Assembly (NCBI GenBank): GCA_027405735.1
Contig: JAPEHQ010000001.1
Location: forward strand, 4,464,001 to 4,528,000
Direction of reading: 5' to 3'
Origin: Mucor racemosus
Lineage: Eukaryota > Mucoromycota > Mucoromycetes > Mucorales > Mucoraceae
DNA: 64,000 bases
Part shown: piece after piece, positions 33,293 to 45,633 of the stretch
How the letters are laid out: each line of letters opens with the position of its first letter
Numbering within the stretch: position 1 is the stretch's first letter
The notes under the pieces: model-generated
What the model was told of the DNA's origin: nothing
Databases searched by the model: none
What the model saw: the letters and a program-made list of their open reading frames with translations, nothing else
Made by a program: the position numbers and the translations under genes

Positions 33293-34817
33293 ATGTCGCC
33301 AAAAAAGCATACATTATCATCAGCAAATTTAAAACAAATCGATTTGATGCTTGATTTGCAGCCAACAATCCATTACATTGCAGTTATTTTACGGATTTTG
33401 CAATGGAATGGCAAAGAAAAGAAATATTCTTTCATTTGTTTCATTTCTCTGATTCTATGGAGATCAATACAACCGTATATTTTCTATTTCTTACCATGTG
33501 CATTATCCATATTAAAGATATATCAACAAAGACAACATTATTTAATGGATAAAATACGTCGTCAGGAACAACATCACCATTATCAATATTATCAGCAAGA
33601 AAATAACGAAAAAAAACAATTAGTAGATTCTCTCTGTTTTGAACAAGATTTGACAGAGATTTGTGATAAAATAAATTTCCTGACAAATGTAAAAAACTGG
33701 ATGCAAGAAAGTGATACCTTATGCAATGCATATCATTTCTATTCCATGAGCTCAAAGCAGATACGCTCTATTATTTGTATCGGTGTGTCATGTTTATTTA
33801 CAATAGCGTATGCAGGATGGGTCATTCTTTTGCAGCAACAGCAATTCCATTTAAGTTCATTGATATGGTTTGCTTTACTGATAATCATGTGCTTACATAG
33901 TCCGTGGGTACATCCAATTCAAATAGCTTGTGTCCGTGCAATAATGCCTCTGTTTTATTATTCTATTCAAAATACCAATAATGTTGTAGATTCGAATATG
34001 GCTGTTTTAAAGAATGAACACGAAGAAAATCAAAGGGGGTATCGTTTTGAACTGTACCATCATCAACGATGGTGGTTTCCTACTGGCTGGAGTAATATGT
34101 TACTACCACAAGACCGTGCAGTTTGGTATGTTGTGTATAAAAAAAAAATGATATGATGTTTGTTTTTTTTGTTTATGTACTCAATAATTATCTAATGCAT
34201 TTTACAGGACTGATACCCATTTGGAAGCAACTCCTTATATGAATGAGTTTCGTTTACCACCAAAAACAACAACCTTAATATTAGAAAATAATCAACAAAA
34301 GATTGTATCATGGGCTTGGGTAGATCCCAAATGGTCAAAATATAAAGGTACAAATACAGATACAAACGGTTGGCAATATGGATCTTGGCAATGGAAACAA
34401 TGGAGTTCTCAATCCAGCGGATTAGGCATTTGTACTAGAAGACAAAAATGGTATCGACATGCTCAGCGCACTGAATATTATATAGATGTTCCTATGGAAG
34501 GTCAGCAACAAGAACCGGAAGAAGAGTACCCCAAAACTAGTTATTGGGATAGTCAAAGTACTAGTGGCAATAGTAGTAGCAGTGGCAGCAGTAGTAATTA
34601 TGCGAGTGGCATCATAACGCCTGTAGATCCATTTATCGTATCATTTGATAATAAGGGGGAAAGAATGCTTCGTCGTCGCTCATCAAATTTATCAAACAAA
34701 AGTGTTACATTCAATAACACATTAGAGGCATGCACTAATTCGCCATCTGCTGATGATATGTACAATAAATACTGCAAAACACCTAAACCACAGAGATTTA
34801 AAAGGTTTAGCATATAA
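33293..34817 (+). CDS. Dysferlin-domain membrane protein, Pex23/Pex30-like peroxin
   Basis: Exons 33293-34125 and 34208-34817 (intron 34126-34207); 480 residues. Start taken at MSPKKHTLSS, after the pyrimidine-rich leader; an in-frame ATG at 33203 would add a hydrophobic extension and is less likely. Hydrophobic helices near residues ~45-70 and ~165-205 resemble the reticulon-like region. The DysF N part is YRFELYHHQRWWFPTGWSNM ... WTD, and the C part is WAWVDPKWSKY ... GWQYGSWQWKQW ... RRQKWYRHA, both with the family's Trp/Arg pattern. Such proteins sit in ER-peroxisome contact regions and regulate peroxisome number. The tail is Ser-rich and low-complexity. The intron splits the Trp of the WTD motif. 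Confidence 0.9.
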
Positions 34818-36023
34818 ACGAAAAAAAAAAAAACGATCCTCCCAACTTTATACCCTTAAAATAGCTATAGATTTCATGTAAAATATAATACAAGTTTAAT
34901 AATAATAAAGAAATAAAACATTCGTAATAATAATCAAACTTCGTCTAATTTCATAATAGAAAACCTGCAAAAAATGTGCATGCACAGAGTTTCTGATTGT
35001 TTTTAAGATTAGAAAATTTGAATGCAAAATTACGCATTAAGTGAATAGTACATTGACTTTGTGTATTAAATGTACCTTGTAGAAATTTGAATTCTGCACA
35101 TAACTACATAATTTTTAGAGAAACTTTTTTACAACTCCTTTTCTTAAAATTTATAAATACAAAGTTGAAGCTTTGGACCAAAAGTCCTCAGTTATTATAT
35201 TAGTCGACTAAAAAACATTTACATCAAAGTGCAATTACACCTACAGATCAAGCTATGAGATGCAGTCGTAGCTGTATTTTTGAAAAAAACTAAAATTCCA
35301 GTCATATTTTTGACATTTGGCCCATTTTGAGTTGCATCATGTTTTATGTTAACCTTCAAATGCGGATTGAAAAGTAATTTGTGAATCTTAATATGAGAAT
35401 ATTCTAAATAGGCATTGCGTAGGGCTATCTTCCAGTTATAATTTTTTAACCAGTTATTCTTTTTACGTGAGCCTAAATGAAAATCGATCTTTTTTCGACC
35501 ATATTATTTAAATAAGCTCAAATTATACATCTACGTTATTCTAAGAAATATCTACCATTATGCCAAAATATTAGTATGTAGTTCCACTTGAAATTCAGAC
35601 ATTCCAGGAAAATATTTAGACGACTTCCAATTGAATTTTGGACGATTGTAATAATATATTGAGGCAGATTAAAGGTGAAATCTAGAAAAAGTGAGAATGC
35701 AAATTTGTATAAATTTGCAATGAATTTCAGACGAATAAGGTATTATTTCTAGATGCTCCAGTATTTGTTATCAAAATGAAATATCTTTACGAAATCTCTC
35801 TTTTCTTTTTTTCATATTCATCTCAAATCAATTTTCTGCTTGTCCTAATCTTACTCTCATTTGGTCTCAAATCTCGTTCTCATTTCATCCAAACTTTACT
35901 CTCATTTGGTTCCAAAATCTGTCATTTGTTCCCATTTTTTAAAGTTTCTTTAACTATTAAAACAAATGGGACCTGCCCTCTTTTCTCATACTAAATATTC
36001 TTTAGGATGTACCATAAACACAG
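34818..36023. other. Intergenic, no gene
   Basis: AT-rich. An imperfect direct repeat of TTACTCTCATTTGGT-CAAA lies ~50 bp apart at 35850-35930. No coding region supported. Confidence 0.45.
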
Positions 36024-37290
36024 TTAGATACATATGAATTGGCTGCATTTTGCTATCTGTTGCTGAATTTATTTTATATCTCACGAAAGTCTCAAAAACG
36101 CGTAAAATCCACTGCTTTTTCCTTAAAAACTGGGTCTCATTTTTCATCCCTGCTCTACTTTTTGTTTTCACTAAATAACACCAAGAAAAAATTATATGAC
36201 AATGTACCTGAGATGTTCATCTTTAATCCAAAAACAAGTATCCGGAAATATCCTACTTTTTACAGTTGGTATTAATTTTTCAGTGCTAAGGTTTCAGATT
36301 TTTTACGCGTATTTCACTGCTAATGGATTGAAAACTTTGAGGCTTCATATCTCCAGAAAAAATTAAGCTATACTAACACTTTTTAATAATGAAACTTACT
36401 TGTTTTAAAGTGCTCTATAACATGTTTTATTATAAAAAAATTCTGAACACCTTTATTTTTTTTTCATTTTTTTGGACATTTCTATAGTAGGTTTCAAAAT
36501 ATTGGCTAAATTGAGCAACATTTTTTTTGCATTCATGTCATTAAGCTCTTTAAGCTCTCTCGGACCCAATTTAGAGCTTTTCAAAATATTGATTTTTCAT
36601 GGAGATACCCTAAAAAATGTGTACAAAAAGGTTCCTCCATTTCTAGCTTCCATTTTTCCCTTATATACCCTCATCCCAAATTCTGAATCTGAAAAAAAAA
36701 GTTACAAAAATCTTGTTTTCTCTACGAAAAATGCAGCTAGAAAGTTCAGCAATGGCTTAATCGATAGATAATTTTGTTGTGCATCATTGCAATTAGTTAT
36801 ATTTTAAATATGCTTATAAAAAGCGATGTGTATCTTCAAAAAACCTCCAAAATTTCAATTGCATTTTACGCAAAATTTAATGTGAAATATTTGTCTGAAT
36901 TTTATTTAGATGGATGCAGAATTTAAAACTGTACAAAAACTATTTAGTATGATAGGTTGACTTACTTTGCAGTTCAGGAGCAATTAAACAATTTTGTTTT
37001 TTTCATCATTTTTCGTCCATTTTTTAAAATAAATTTTGGAACCCAGTTACCATAAGCTGTAAGCTGTGATATCGACTATTATTTTGATTATCTCGATGAA
37101 AAATCAATATTTTTGGCTGAAACAAAAAACACAGAGTAGCTTTGAGTTGGATCCACAATCTTGTAAATACAAAAAATTAATGCTTTAATTCTAGTGCTCA
37201 ATTTTTTACAATTGATTTTAAGTCAATCTTTGTCAATTTTGGTCAATGTTTGGCCAGTGCACTTATATTTCGGTATTAATAACTCCATAA
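36024..37290 (+). repeat. Repeat family A, copy 4 (near full-length, no insert)
   Basis: Best match to copy 3, starting CATATGAATTGGCTGCATTT and ending near CAGTGCACTTATATTTCGGT. It lacks the ~106-bp insert of copy 3 (uninterrupted CAGTTACCATAAGCTGTAAG at ~37045). Two ACGCGT words are conserved. Confidence 0.9.
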
Positions 37291-38082
37291 ATGCAGGGGC
37301 AAATTTAATAATAAAGTAATTTACCTGACTTTTTAATAAAAAAAAAAGGAAGCGAAAACAAGATAAACTGTTTTGCTTTGATGTAAACTAATTTATGGTT
37401 CCCGATATTTCAGAAGTCGAAGAATAACGCTATATGAATTTCATATTTTTCATAAATGTTTACATATTTTTAAATAGTTTTTGAAAATTAGCATTTATCT
37501 TCAATTGTGTACATCCTTTGAATGCTTTTAAGCAGAAAACTAGTCAGGACATGCATAATATATGCCTATTGTCTCTGCATTCTCAGTCTCATTTGCGACG
37601 CTATGTTACAAATGCTCAATTCCCGTCGCTTTGTATTTGAAAAATAATGGCTTACGGTATATTGTTTTTCTTTAGGTTTTTTTTTGTTTAATCTTGACCT
37701 CTTCATAATGTTTTATCTACACTAATGTTATTAGCAAACGAACAGGTACCTAGTTATTAAACAGTTGATTAATCAGTAGGATGATTGATAGAAGCACGAA
37801 CCTTTAAGGAAGGTGTATTGGTTCGGTTTCCAGTGAGATATTTTTATTTATATACAGCAATGATTTGAAGTATTATACTCTCAATTGTATATAAAGGCTA
37901 GCACCGGTCTTTGTTAATAATGCGGTGTAAGCCCCACATCTCGAAAATCAAGTTACTGAAATGAAATCAATTAAACAAACCAAATCTTTTGTAACTATGC
38001 TTTTAAATTTTTTTTGTATTTTTATATACTATTTTCTTGTTTATTATTTATTGTTATAATGGTTATTTTCTTGTTTATTTAT
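37291..38082. other. Intergenic, no gene
   Basis: AT-rich; a short tandem TTATTTATTTATTGTTATAATGG motif is duplicated near 38040-38100. No gene seen. Confidence 0.45.
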
Positions 38083-39397
38083 TTATTTATTGTTATAATG
38101 GTTAAAAAATTCTTCCAATGTCTTTGATTTATACATGTCTAGTTGTTCCTGCTTCAAATAATCCAAGAACTGACCATTCTGGTATAACTGCGATAGTTTA
38201 TAGTCATCAGTCATTTCATCTTTTTTAATAATTCTATCTTCTCGAGGCATTAGTTTATAAATAATTGAGTTATTATAGCTATCATCATAAATGAACTGAT
38301 GATCATCCGAGTTACAGTAAGGATAATTGTTTTTAAATTTAAGCCCATTTTTTCTAGCTCTGTCCATCATCCAATGCAATGAATGGCATGAAAGTAAATT
38401 ATTGTAAGTGCCTACTTCTTGGCCACCCACATCTCCATGCATGCCAGGGAACCAGACTTGCTCTAATGACTGTTGATGATCAGGAGCAACCTCCGGAAAG
38501 TGCATTAATGTAGGACTAAACCAAGCCCGTTGATCATGAATTGAGATTGCGTGGTAAGCATTTCTTACAATAGGCGTTAGTTTAGTATCATGAAAGCCAT
38601 GAAGACCTAGAAATAAGCTATAGACTAGAATAAAAGACAGTTAATAACATATAAAGCGCATTTTATCAAATACGTACAGGTTGAACCACCTAAATACCAT
38701 GGTAATTTAGGTACACCAAGTGCTCCAACTGTATCAAAGCATCCTAGAAAACGGATCAATGGCATTTTGCATTCATTATCTTGACGAAACTTGATTGCGA
38801 TAGAGTTCATGGGACGACTGAAATTACATCTATTTCGATATAGTTCATATGCTTCATTCGATTTTGATAGATTATCTTTGGGTAATAGACCCACATTGTA
38901 AATCATACCCGACAAACTTCTTGCAGCATAAGCTAATTTTATAAAAATTTCAGTAATCTTTCATAAAATTAATTTGCACATGAATTCATACCTCCTCTAC
39001 TGAATCCAATCAACCAAATTTCATCGTGCAAAGCTCTATAATTCTGGCAAATAAATTCATATGCCTTAATTATCTGATTGCTGATACCATAGCCGAAAAT
39101 ACCACCGAGTAATGGAAAGCTACCACTGGTTCCTAAACCCGGATAATAACCAGTAATGTATTCCCAACCATCTGTTGAGTTGTCAAGGCTAATATTATTG
39201 TAAAACTTGTAAACATTTGTTTTTTCTGCATGTACATCATAAACAAAATTTGATTATATGTATCAGACACATAGATTTATGTATGTATAATTACCTTGTG
39301 GCGTCTCCCATGTACCATCTAAACATACAATTATTCGTCGATGCATTGATTGTTGTAGTAAATCGGCTTGAGAATCTATAGTTGTAATTTTTAACAT
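38083..39397 (-). CDS. DUF2235 alpha/beta hydrolase (Tle1-like phospholipase fold)
   Basis: Exons on the minus strand: 39295-39397, 38992-39225, 38678-38932, 38083-38624; 377 residues. Near the N-terminus MHRRIIVCLDGTWETPQ gives the family's opening DGTW block; TNVYKFYNNI and YITGYYPGLGTSG follow. The nucleophile elbow is GFSRGAYAARSLSG, with the Ser of G-x-S-x-G. FLGCFDTVGALGVP and VWFPGMHGDVGG supply the conserved Asp and His positions of the predicted triad. Bacterial Tle1 members are T6SS phospholipase effectors; fungal DUF2235 proteins are widespread and poorly characterised, so substrate and role are unknown. The intron between exons 2 and 3 cuts inside the nucleophile motif. Start could alternatively be at MHRR. 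Confidence 0.88.
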
Positions 39398-40716
39398 ATT
39401 TTATAGTATTTAATTAAAATTCAAACAAATAGCTTATGGCGATAATACTCACCCTCCTTTTATAATACTGTAAGAATAACACAAAAATATCATTGTAGCA
39501 ATGATTTCAACCACGGGTTATATTTCCTGAAGGTCATATTGATTTTAACGTTAGGTGAGGAAAACACGATTGCTGTCGATGACCATCTTTTAATGTCTAT
39601 TTTGGATTTGGTACGACAATAATTGCAGTGAATTTTATTTGCATAATAAAATAAGCTATATATATATATATATGGTATGTAAAAAACACGATGGTGACCT
39701 GTATATTCATGTATGTTGTATTCGATAAAAGTAAAAATACAAAAGAGTAAGGATGCTCAGATGTTGGATGTATAATAAAAAGTGCATCCAATGCATAACT
39801 TTAATAGATAAATTATGTCAATTAACGAATTATTAATACAAAAAGTTTATTTAAATAATTTCTACACTGCGGATTATACCCGTGAAAAGGTAAGGGTTCA
39901 ATTTGTTTATTGTTCATTCAGCCAAGAAAGACTTGATTAAGGTTAAAATATCGTTAGTTGAATGACTAAAATATCGTCATAAATGTTACATAGTAGATGG
40001 GTAACATGCTAATGGCTCAAGCAAGCAAGCAAGTTGATCGGATCATTGGAACCCTTTTTTTTTTCTGCCCCGTGTAAATCGAAGCAATATATTGATTGTT
40101 CTAACGTTTGATAGAAACATTGTTGCTTAAATTACAAAATTTCATTCGCCACTCATTCAATTATCAATCTCAACTAGTGCTACCCACATTATGGTGTCAT
40201 GCTTGAATGAGAATAAAGGAAAAAAAAAAAAAAAGAAAAGAGCTTAGCAAGAATAGCCAAATTTCAGGTCTGAACGCTGTAATGATCTCTATTGATAAGT
40301 AGATTGTTTTTAATGAATTTGTTTCGTTGATAATAATCAAATGGGCGGGAATTTTGATAGTAATTAATGTTAATTTACCAGCAGGATAGTAAATTAAGCA
40401 GAATTTAAATATTCTTGTGTAATTGAAATATAAAGTAATGAACTCATTAGCCACATGTTTCGCTCTGGATCTTGGAAGAATAAGAAGCATCAGTAGAAGC
40501 ATCAGTAGAGACTGATAGAGGAAGCATTAGATGCATCTTATTCATCATTTTTAAATTGCTTAATTTGCTAGGGCAATGTTTCGAATTTGAGGTACAATAT
40601 AGTAGCAGTTAAGAATGACTTGGTTTTTGTGTGTGCAATGATTACCATTTTGTTTATGGTGGCACGCAAAAACATCCTTCTCTTTCCAAAATAAACGACC
40701 AAATCACAATTTCATT
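39398..40716. other. Intergenic, no complete gene
   Basis: A (TA)n run is at ~39657-39673. At 39815-39893 an ATG opens 26 codons (MSINELLIQKVYLNNFYTAD...) and ends at GTAAGG, like a lone first exon, but no in-phase second exon was found. Nothing else. Confidence 0.4.
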
Positions 40717-40790
40717 ATATTTCTTTTCTTCTTTTCTCTTTTCTCTTTCTTTTAATATCTTTTTTTTTTCTTCTTCTTTCAAACACACTT
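40717..40790 (+). promoter_or_regulatory. Pyrimidine-rich leader of the Rab gene
   Basis: About 70 bp of almost pure T/C ending just before the ATG at 40794. Similar tracts precede the Pex-like and ARF-GEF starts. Confidence 0.45.
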
Positions 40791-40793
40791 ACT

Positions 40794-41778
40794 ATGAACA
40801 CTTTGGAAGCAAAGGTTGTTATATTAGGAAGCACAGGTTCGCATAACATTTTTTTATATTATTTGGTGTTAAATTACATGATTTGAAAAATGTATGTCTG
40901 AGGAAAGAGAGAAAAGGGGAAGGGGTTGATTTTGTGTTTTTTAGGTTAGGCAAAACTAACTATTAATACAAACATCAAAAAATTATTATATAAAACAGTT
41001 ACTTAGTTTTATAATCTTTTTCTTGATTCCTCTATACACGTTTCTGCAGGTGTCGGGAAAACTTCAGTGGCTCTTAGATACATAAAAAATACATTTTCAC
41101 CGAATGGTACATCAACCATCGGTGCTTCTTTTTTGACCAAAAAATTGTAAGTTTGAGCATTGATCGTAAGAAATATGTATTTAAATTTGAATAGAATAGT
41201 GGATGAAAATGTCGTTAAACTTCAAATTTGGGATACTGCAGGGCAAGGTAAAATTGCACAGAATTTGCTGTAATTTTCTTTGTTTTTAACATGGTCAAAA
41301 AGAGAGATTCAGGTCAATGGCACCCATGTACTACCGTGGCGCATCAGCAGCTATTTTAGTGTACGATATCACATCTGAAGAAAGTTTTACAGAAATGGTT
41401 TCTTGGATGGAAGGTATTTTTTTTTTAAAAAAAAAGCATATAAAACAACTAGAGTTGCTCAACTTTACCATAGAACTCAACAAGAACATGTCGAACGATT
41501 TGATTATTCATGTGGTCGGTAATAAGATTGATTTGGAATCTGATCGTAAAATATCTTTTTCAAGAGTATTAGATTACTGTGATAGATTAGCTCAAGGTGT
41601 GAATGGCGTCCATGAAGTATCTGCAAAGAATGATCAAGGAATTGATGAGATCTTTTTTGAATTAACAGAATCACTTGTCAAAAAGTTAAATGGTCATGAT
41701 TTATACAAAACAATGACTACTGATATTTACCACCAAAATGAATACCCTACCACCACTGAAAAATCTGGTTGTTGCTAG
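40794..41778 (+). CDS. Rab-family small GTPase (Rab5/21/22 group)
   Basis: Exons 40794-40836, 41050-41146, 41195-41247, 41303-41413 and 41453-41778; 209 residues. The P-loop is GSTGVGKTS, switch I TIGASFLTKK, switch II WDTAGQERF, with NKID and SAK for guanine recognition and a C-terminal GCC for double geranylgeranylation. TIGASFLTKK points to the Rab5/21/22 endosomal group. The last putative intron is only 39 bp, a multiple of three without a stop, so an unspliced form with 13 extra residues would still be in frame. The first exon boundary splits the P-loop. The protein probably cycles on endosomal membranes. Confidence 0.9.
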
Positions 41779-41894
41779 CCAGAAAAATAAAAATGTTGAC
41801 AATTTTTTTTTTTTATGCTTAAAGAACAATTTATTACTTTATTTGGTTATCAAAAACAACACTGTATTTACAATTTTTTTTTATACTCTTAGTA

Positions 41895-43048
41895 TTAGTG
41901 ATGATGGCCATCGTAAGAATGAGGTGGCTGTTGAGCCGATGAATCCGCTGATTGTGTAGAAGATGGAGGTGGCAATTCATTTTCTTCTTCAATGTAAGTT
42001 TTAGATACTTTTCTTTGCCTTTCAAAACCATTAGCGGGATATTGTTGTAATGGACTAGTAGGTTTATAAAGATTATGATCTTCTACTGGCATGGAATTCC
42101 TATAAACATCGCTATTATTATAATCATAAGCAGGTGTTCCTTGTGTAGAGTAATAGTAAGTCTCTTGACTTTGATTAGCATAATCTCGATGGGGTATCAT
42201 ATAGGGATTCATCATTGGATTATGCTTGGGTGGCTCAGGAATACCACTACTACCACCTACAGCAGTAGTATCTGTTACTGTTTTGGCCATTGGAACATCA
42301 TCTTTAAAATCATATGTATCATAGTCTTCTGAATAAACATCTGAATTCTTTAAAATAAATGCGTAGAGAGCTAATAATAACCAGAGAAACCCCACAATAA
42401 CCATACCAAGCCAAGTTCCATTGGTTAACCCTTTAAAATGGCATTAATAATTTGATTATCAACAAAATTATAATATAAACACTTACAACATCTATTTGAT
42501 ATGATACTATCACTATAATTTGGACAATATGTTACATATCCCTTCATTGTAGAAGTTAATGAATTGCTAACTGAGCCTGTCCATGGGATAGTACCAGATT
42601 TAAGTGAATTGTATACAATAATAGCTATAAATAACAACAAATTGATTAAACTAGTAATACGATCACTCCATAATGATTTGGAGAATACACAGCCGATCAC
42701 TAATAAAACTGTGGCAGATAGAATTGATACGATTGGGCCCACATAGTAAAGAATATACTGTTCCATAAAAAAAGTTAAAAATTTGATTCAAATATACATT
42801 TATATAAAATCTTACAGGTATGAAATCTGGCCACCATTCTCCAGTTCCAGCTATTTTATCTAGTAAGATAAGCTGAGCTATATATTAGAAAAAGTTGAAA
42901 ATGAATAAGCATGTAATTGAGATAACAGTAATATTCGATTTGCTTCTTGCTTTGTTAATGACATACCAACATGACAACCCAAGATTCCCAAACTTAATAA
43001 TAAAATAATCAATCGTAATAAATATAGAAATAGAATCTTGACACCCAT
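41895..43048 (-). CDS. Four-transmembrane protein with long polar C-terminal tail
   Basis: Exons on the minus strand: 42967-43048, 42816-42877, 42487-42757, 41895-42430; 316 residues. Helix 1 is FLYLLRLIILLLSLGILGCHV; two more helices (YVGPIVSILSATVLLVIGCV and ITSLINLLLFIAIIVY) and a fourth (MVIVGFLWLLLALYAFI) follow, with a Cys-containing loop between 3 and 4. The layout resembles MARVEL-type tetraspan proteins of the fungal plasma membrane. The ~150-residue tail is Pro/Tyr/Ser-rich and ends in SYDGHHH. No family can be named with confidence. Its stop lies 117 bp from the convergent Rab gene's stop. Confidence 0.8.
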
Positions 43049-44639
43049 TTTGTAAAGAAGAGAAAGAAGAAAAAAAAAAAAGAGTAGGAAAAAGTAGGAA
43101 TACAAGGAAAAGTTTGTGATTATTTATCAAAAGAAAAAATAATAATAATACCACTCCATTTTTGAAGCTTGTGCTACTTTACACATACAAAATGACGTGC
43201 AAGAAACTATACTTAATTCATCATCACATTATGATTAACAACATGTATTCTTCTTTGGTTTCAATATTACAAAATTCATCAGAGTGTTGTCAAAGCATTA
43301 TTCCGGATCTCGATCTTGATTCCAGAAATTACAGGTACAGGAAATATTCGAATGTTTAGGTTTCTTGGAACTCACAAATTTCAGCAAAAAAAAAAAAAAA
43401 AAAAAAAGTATTTTTGTTCTCTGAGAAACCTCAGAAAAGCATGCAGTGTTTTTTTTTTTACTTTGTATAGCTTTTACATTGCCCAAGAATCCTTCAAAAT
43501 TCTCACAGCGGAATATTGCTTATTCAAGCTATGACTTGGTACGCTGATTTATGTGTAAACGATGCATTGAAAAAAAATATTACAAACACTTGAATATAGC
43601 CGTAATAGAGGGCTATCTATACGTTTAATTCATATTCCTGTATCTGATAAATTGATAAAACACAAGCAGAAAACATACAATCACTATAGAGTTTTTCCTG
43701 AATTTTCAAACCCATGGTGGTTAGATTTTATAATACCGATCCGAATCAAAACCCTGTAGTTGGTAGTTCAAAAACTGACGATCCCAAAAATATTGTTGTT
43801 TCTCGATGAAAAATGTACCTATAATCGTAAAAAAACCCTCAAATGAAAGCTATTATTTGGCAGCATTGTATAATACTTAAAAATTATAATTTTCTGCTTT
43901 AGAAAAATAGTTATTTTCAAAAAACATGTTTTTGGTTTTTCTCATCTACAAGGAAATTTTGTTAAGTCATTTTATTTCAAACTAATACCATTAGATGCAG
44001 CATAAAATTTTACGCAAGTTAGTTTACATTTAAAATTTATTCTATGTGCAATTCATAGTTAAATCTTAAAAAAACTATTTTTTGGGTTTTTTTTTTTGCT
44101 TTTTTTCATGAAAATGGACAAAGCGAAATTGAAACCCAGACTAAGCTCATTGCTGTTTCATCCTTTCGTATATTGGCTCCAGATGTCTATTTTAAACTAG
44201 GTATTTATATTAAAAAAAAACATTATTAAAAAATATAAAATGTCAAACATTGTATAAAATATTTTAATAGTATTCAAAGCATGCTGACGCTCAAAAGAAT
44301 CCTCTAAAGTTACTGATAAAAAAGTCGGTTATTTTCGTACTATCAAAAATAATGGATACTTTAACGGCTAAAATGATCAATATAACTTATCCGTGATATT
44401 CAGAGGTGTTAAAAGTATAATAGAGTGATGCTATACGCAATAAAATTTTTATAATTTATTATTCTACCTTAAAATTGACAAAACAGCTAGCAATTTCTAT
44501 ATGATTTAAGGTTTCACTGTTGTGTAATATAGTACCAACAAAATAGAACGACTGGTGGTATGCAAATAGGGAAATCAGACCAGTATTTTACATTTTTCTC
44601 TCCTTTATTTTATCATTCACACAACCATAAAATAAAACA
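43049..44639. other. Intergenic, no gene; long A-run
   Basis: A 23-bp A-run is at 43386-43408. 43560-44600 is AT-rich with no shared repeat recognised and no coding feature. Confidence 0.45.
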
Positions 44640-45262
44640 ATGCCTATAATTTTTGGATATGAAATTGGTACGTAAATACGAATAAAAGTAATCAGAAATT
44701 GACAAATTAGCATGAATCTCTAGATGTCGATGGCAATGGAGCTCGAGTTGTTTCTCCCCCACTTTTAAGCCAAAAAATTACAGTTTCTAGTACAGAAAAT
44801 ACCAATCGATGGGTATTTTATGGTACACGACCAGAAATATTAGACTGGATCAAGAACCATAGTGATATACAGTTAGAGAATTCTCTTTTTTCAACTGGTC
44901 GACCTATATCATTCAACACACATACCGAAATTGTGATTGATTTAATGTCTTACAATGACCCACAACAATCCATGTTTGACTATATGAAATCGTTTGTAGC
45001 CACAGACTTTGAGCATGAGAAGGTCAAGGTGGAAATTCGACCCAGAGTAGAAAGTAAGGATCAGATGATATCGACATTAAGTCGGGTGATCGTAGCTAGC
45101 GGAGTGCATCTGGGTGATGTGTTGGCCGAATTAAATCAAGAATGGTATACAAATCGCACGTATATTCAACAAGCAAATGATCTTTTGAATGATAATCCTG
45201 GTCCTGTTCATATATCTAGTACAGATGCCCCAATGAATGTTCAAGTAAACCAACAATATTAG
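44640..45262 (+). CDS. Hypothetical protein, no family recognised
   Basis: Exons 44640-44667 and 44724-45262; 188 residues, starting MPIIFGYEIDVDGNGARVVS. The 56-bp intron (GTACGT ... CTCTAG) splits a codon and the joined frame runs cleanly to the stop. It looks soluble: no signal peptide or membrane helix, a mixed alpha/beta pattern (RWVFYGTRPEILDWI, TEIVIDLMSYNDP, KVKVEIRPRVES), and a short Asn/Gln-rich C-terminus. The balanced composition supports a real protein, but I cannot assign a fold or function. Confidence 0.7.
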
Positions 45263-45424
45263 CTTTAAATAAAATACGGACTTTTAACAAACATTTATGT
45301 GTGCGTTTCTGATATGTCTAAATCCTCAATTTGTCTGTGTCTGTGTTCTGCCTGCTAATTGAGTTGAATGAGTGTGTGTATAAATATAATAATCTACCAT
45401 CATTTTACATTTGTACAATTCGTT

Positions 45425-45425
45425 T

Positions 45426-45462
<37 letters not shown>

Positions 45463-45463
45463 T
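45425..45463 (+). repeat. (CT)n microsatellite in the leader of the ARF-GEF gene
   Basis: Nearly uninterrupted CT repeat ending about 170 bp before the ARF-GEF start codon; may act as a pyrimidine-rich promoter or leader element. Confidence 0.85.
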
Positions 45464-45633
45464 TCATCATTAAATCTATAAATAATTTAATAAGATCATC
45501 CAAGTCAACACACTTATTACATTTAAAATATCCAACGAAAAGCAAATAAGGCACTAAAACCAAACTATAACAACAAAATAGGAGAAACTCGTTTATCTTT
45601 TTTTTTTATTCAACTATTAGAAAAAAAGAAAAA

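Noticed and set aside
39815..39893. Possible lone first exon ending at GTAAGG
   Set aside because: No in-phase acceptor or continuation found in the next kilobase; too short to call.
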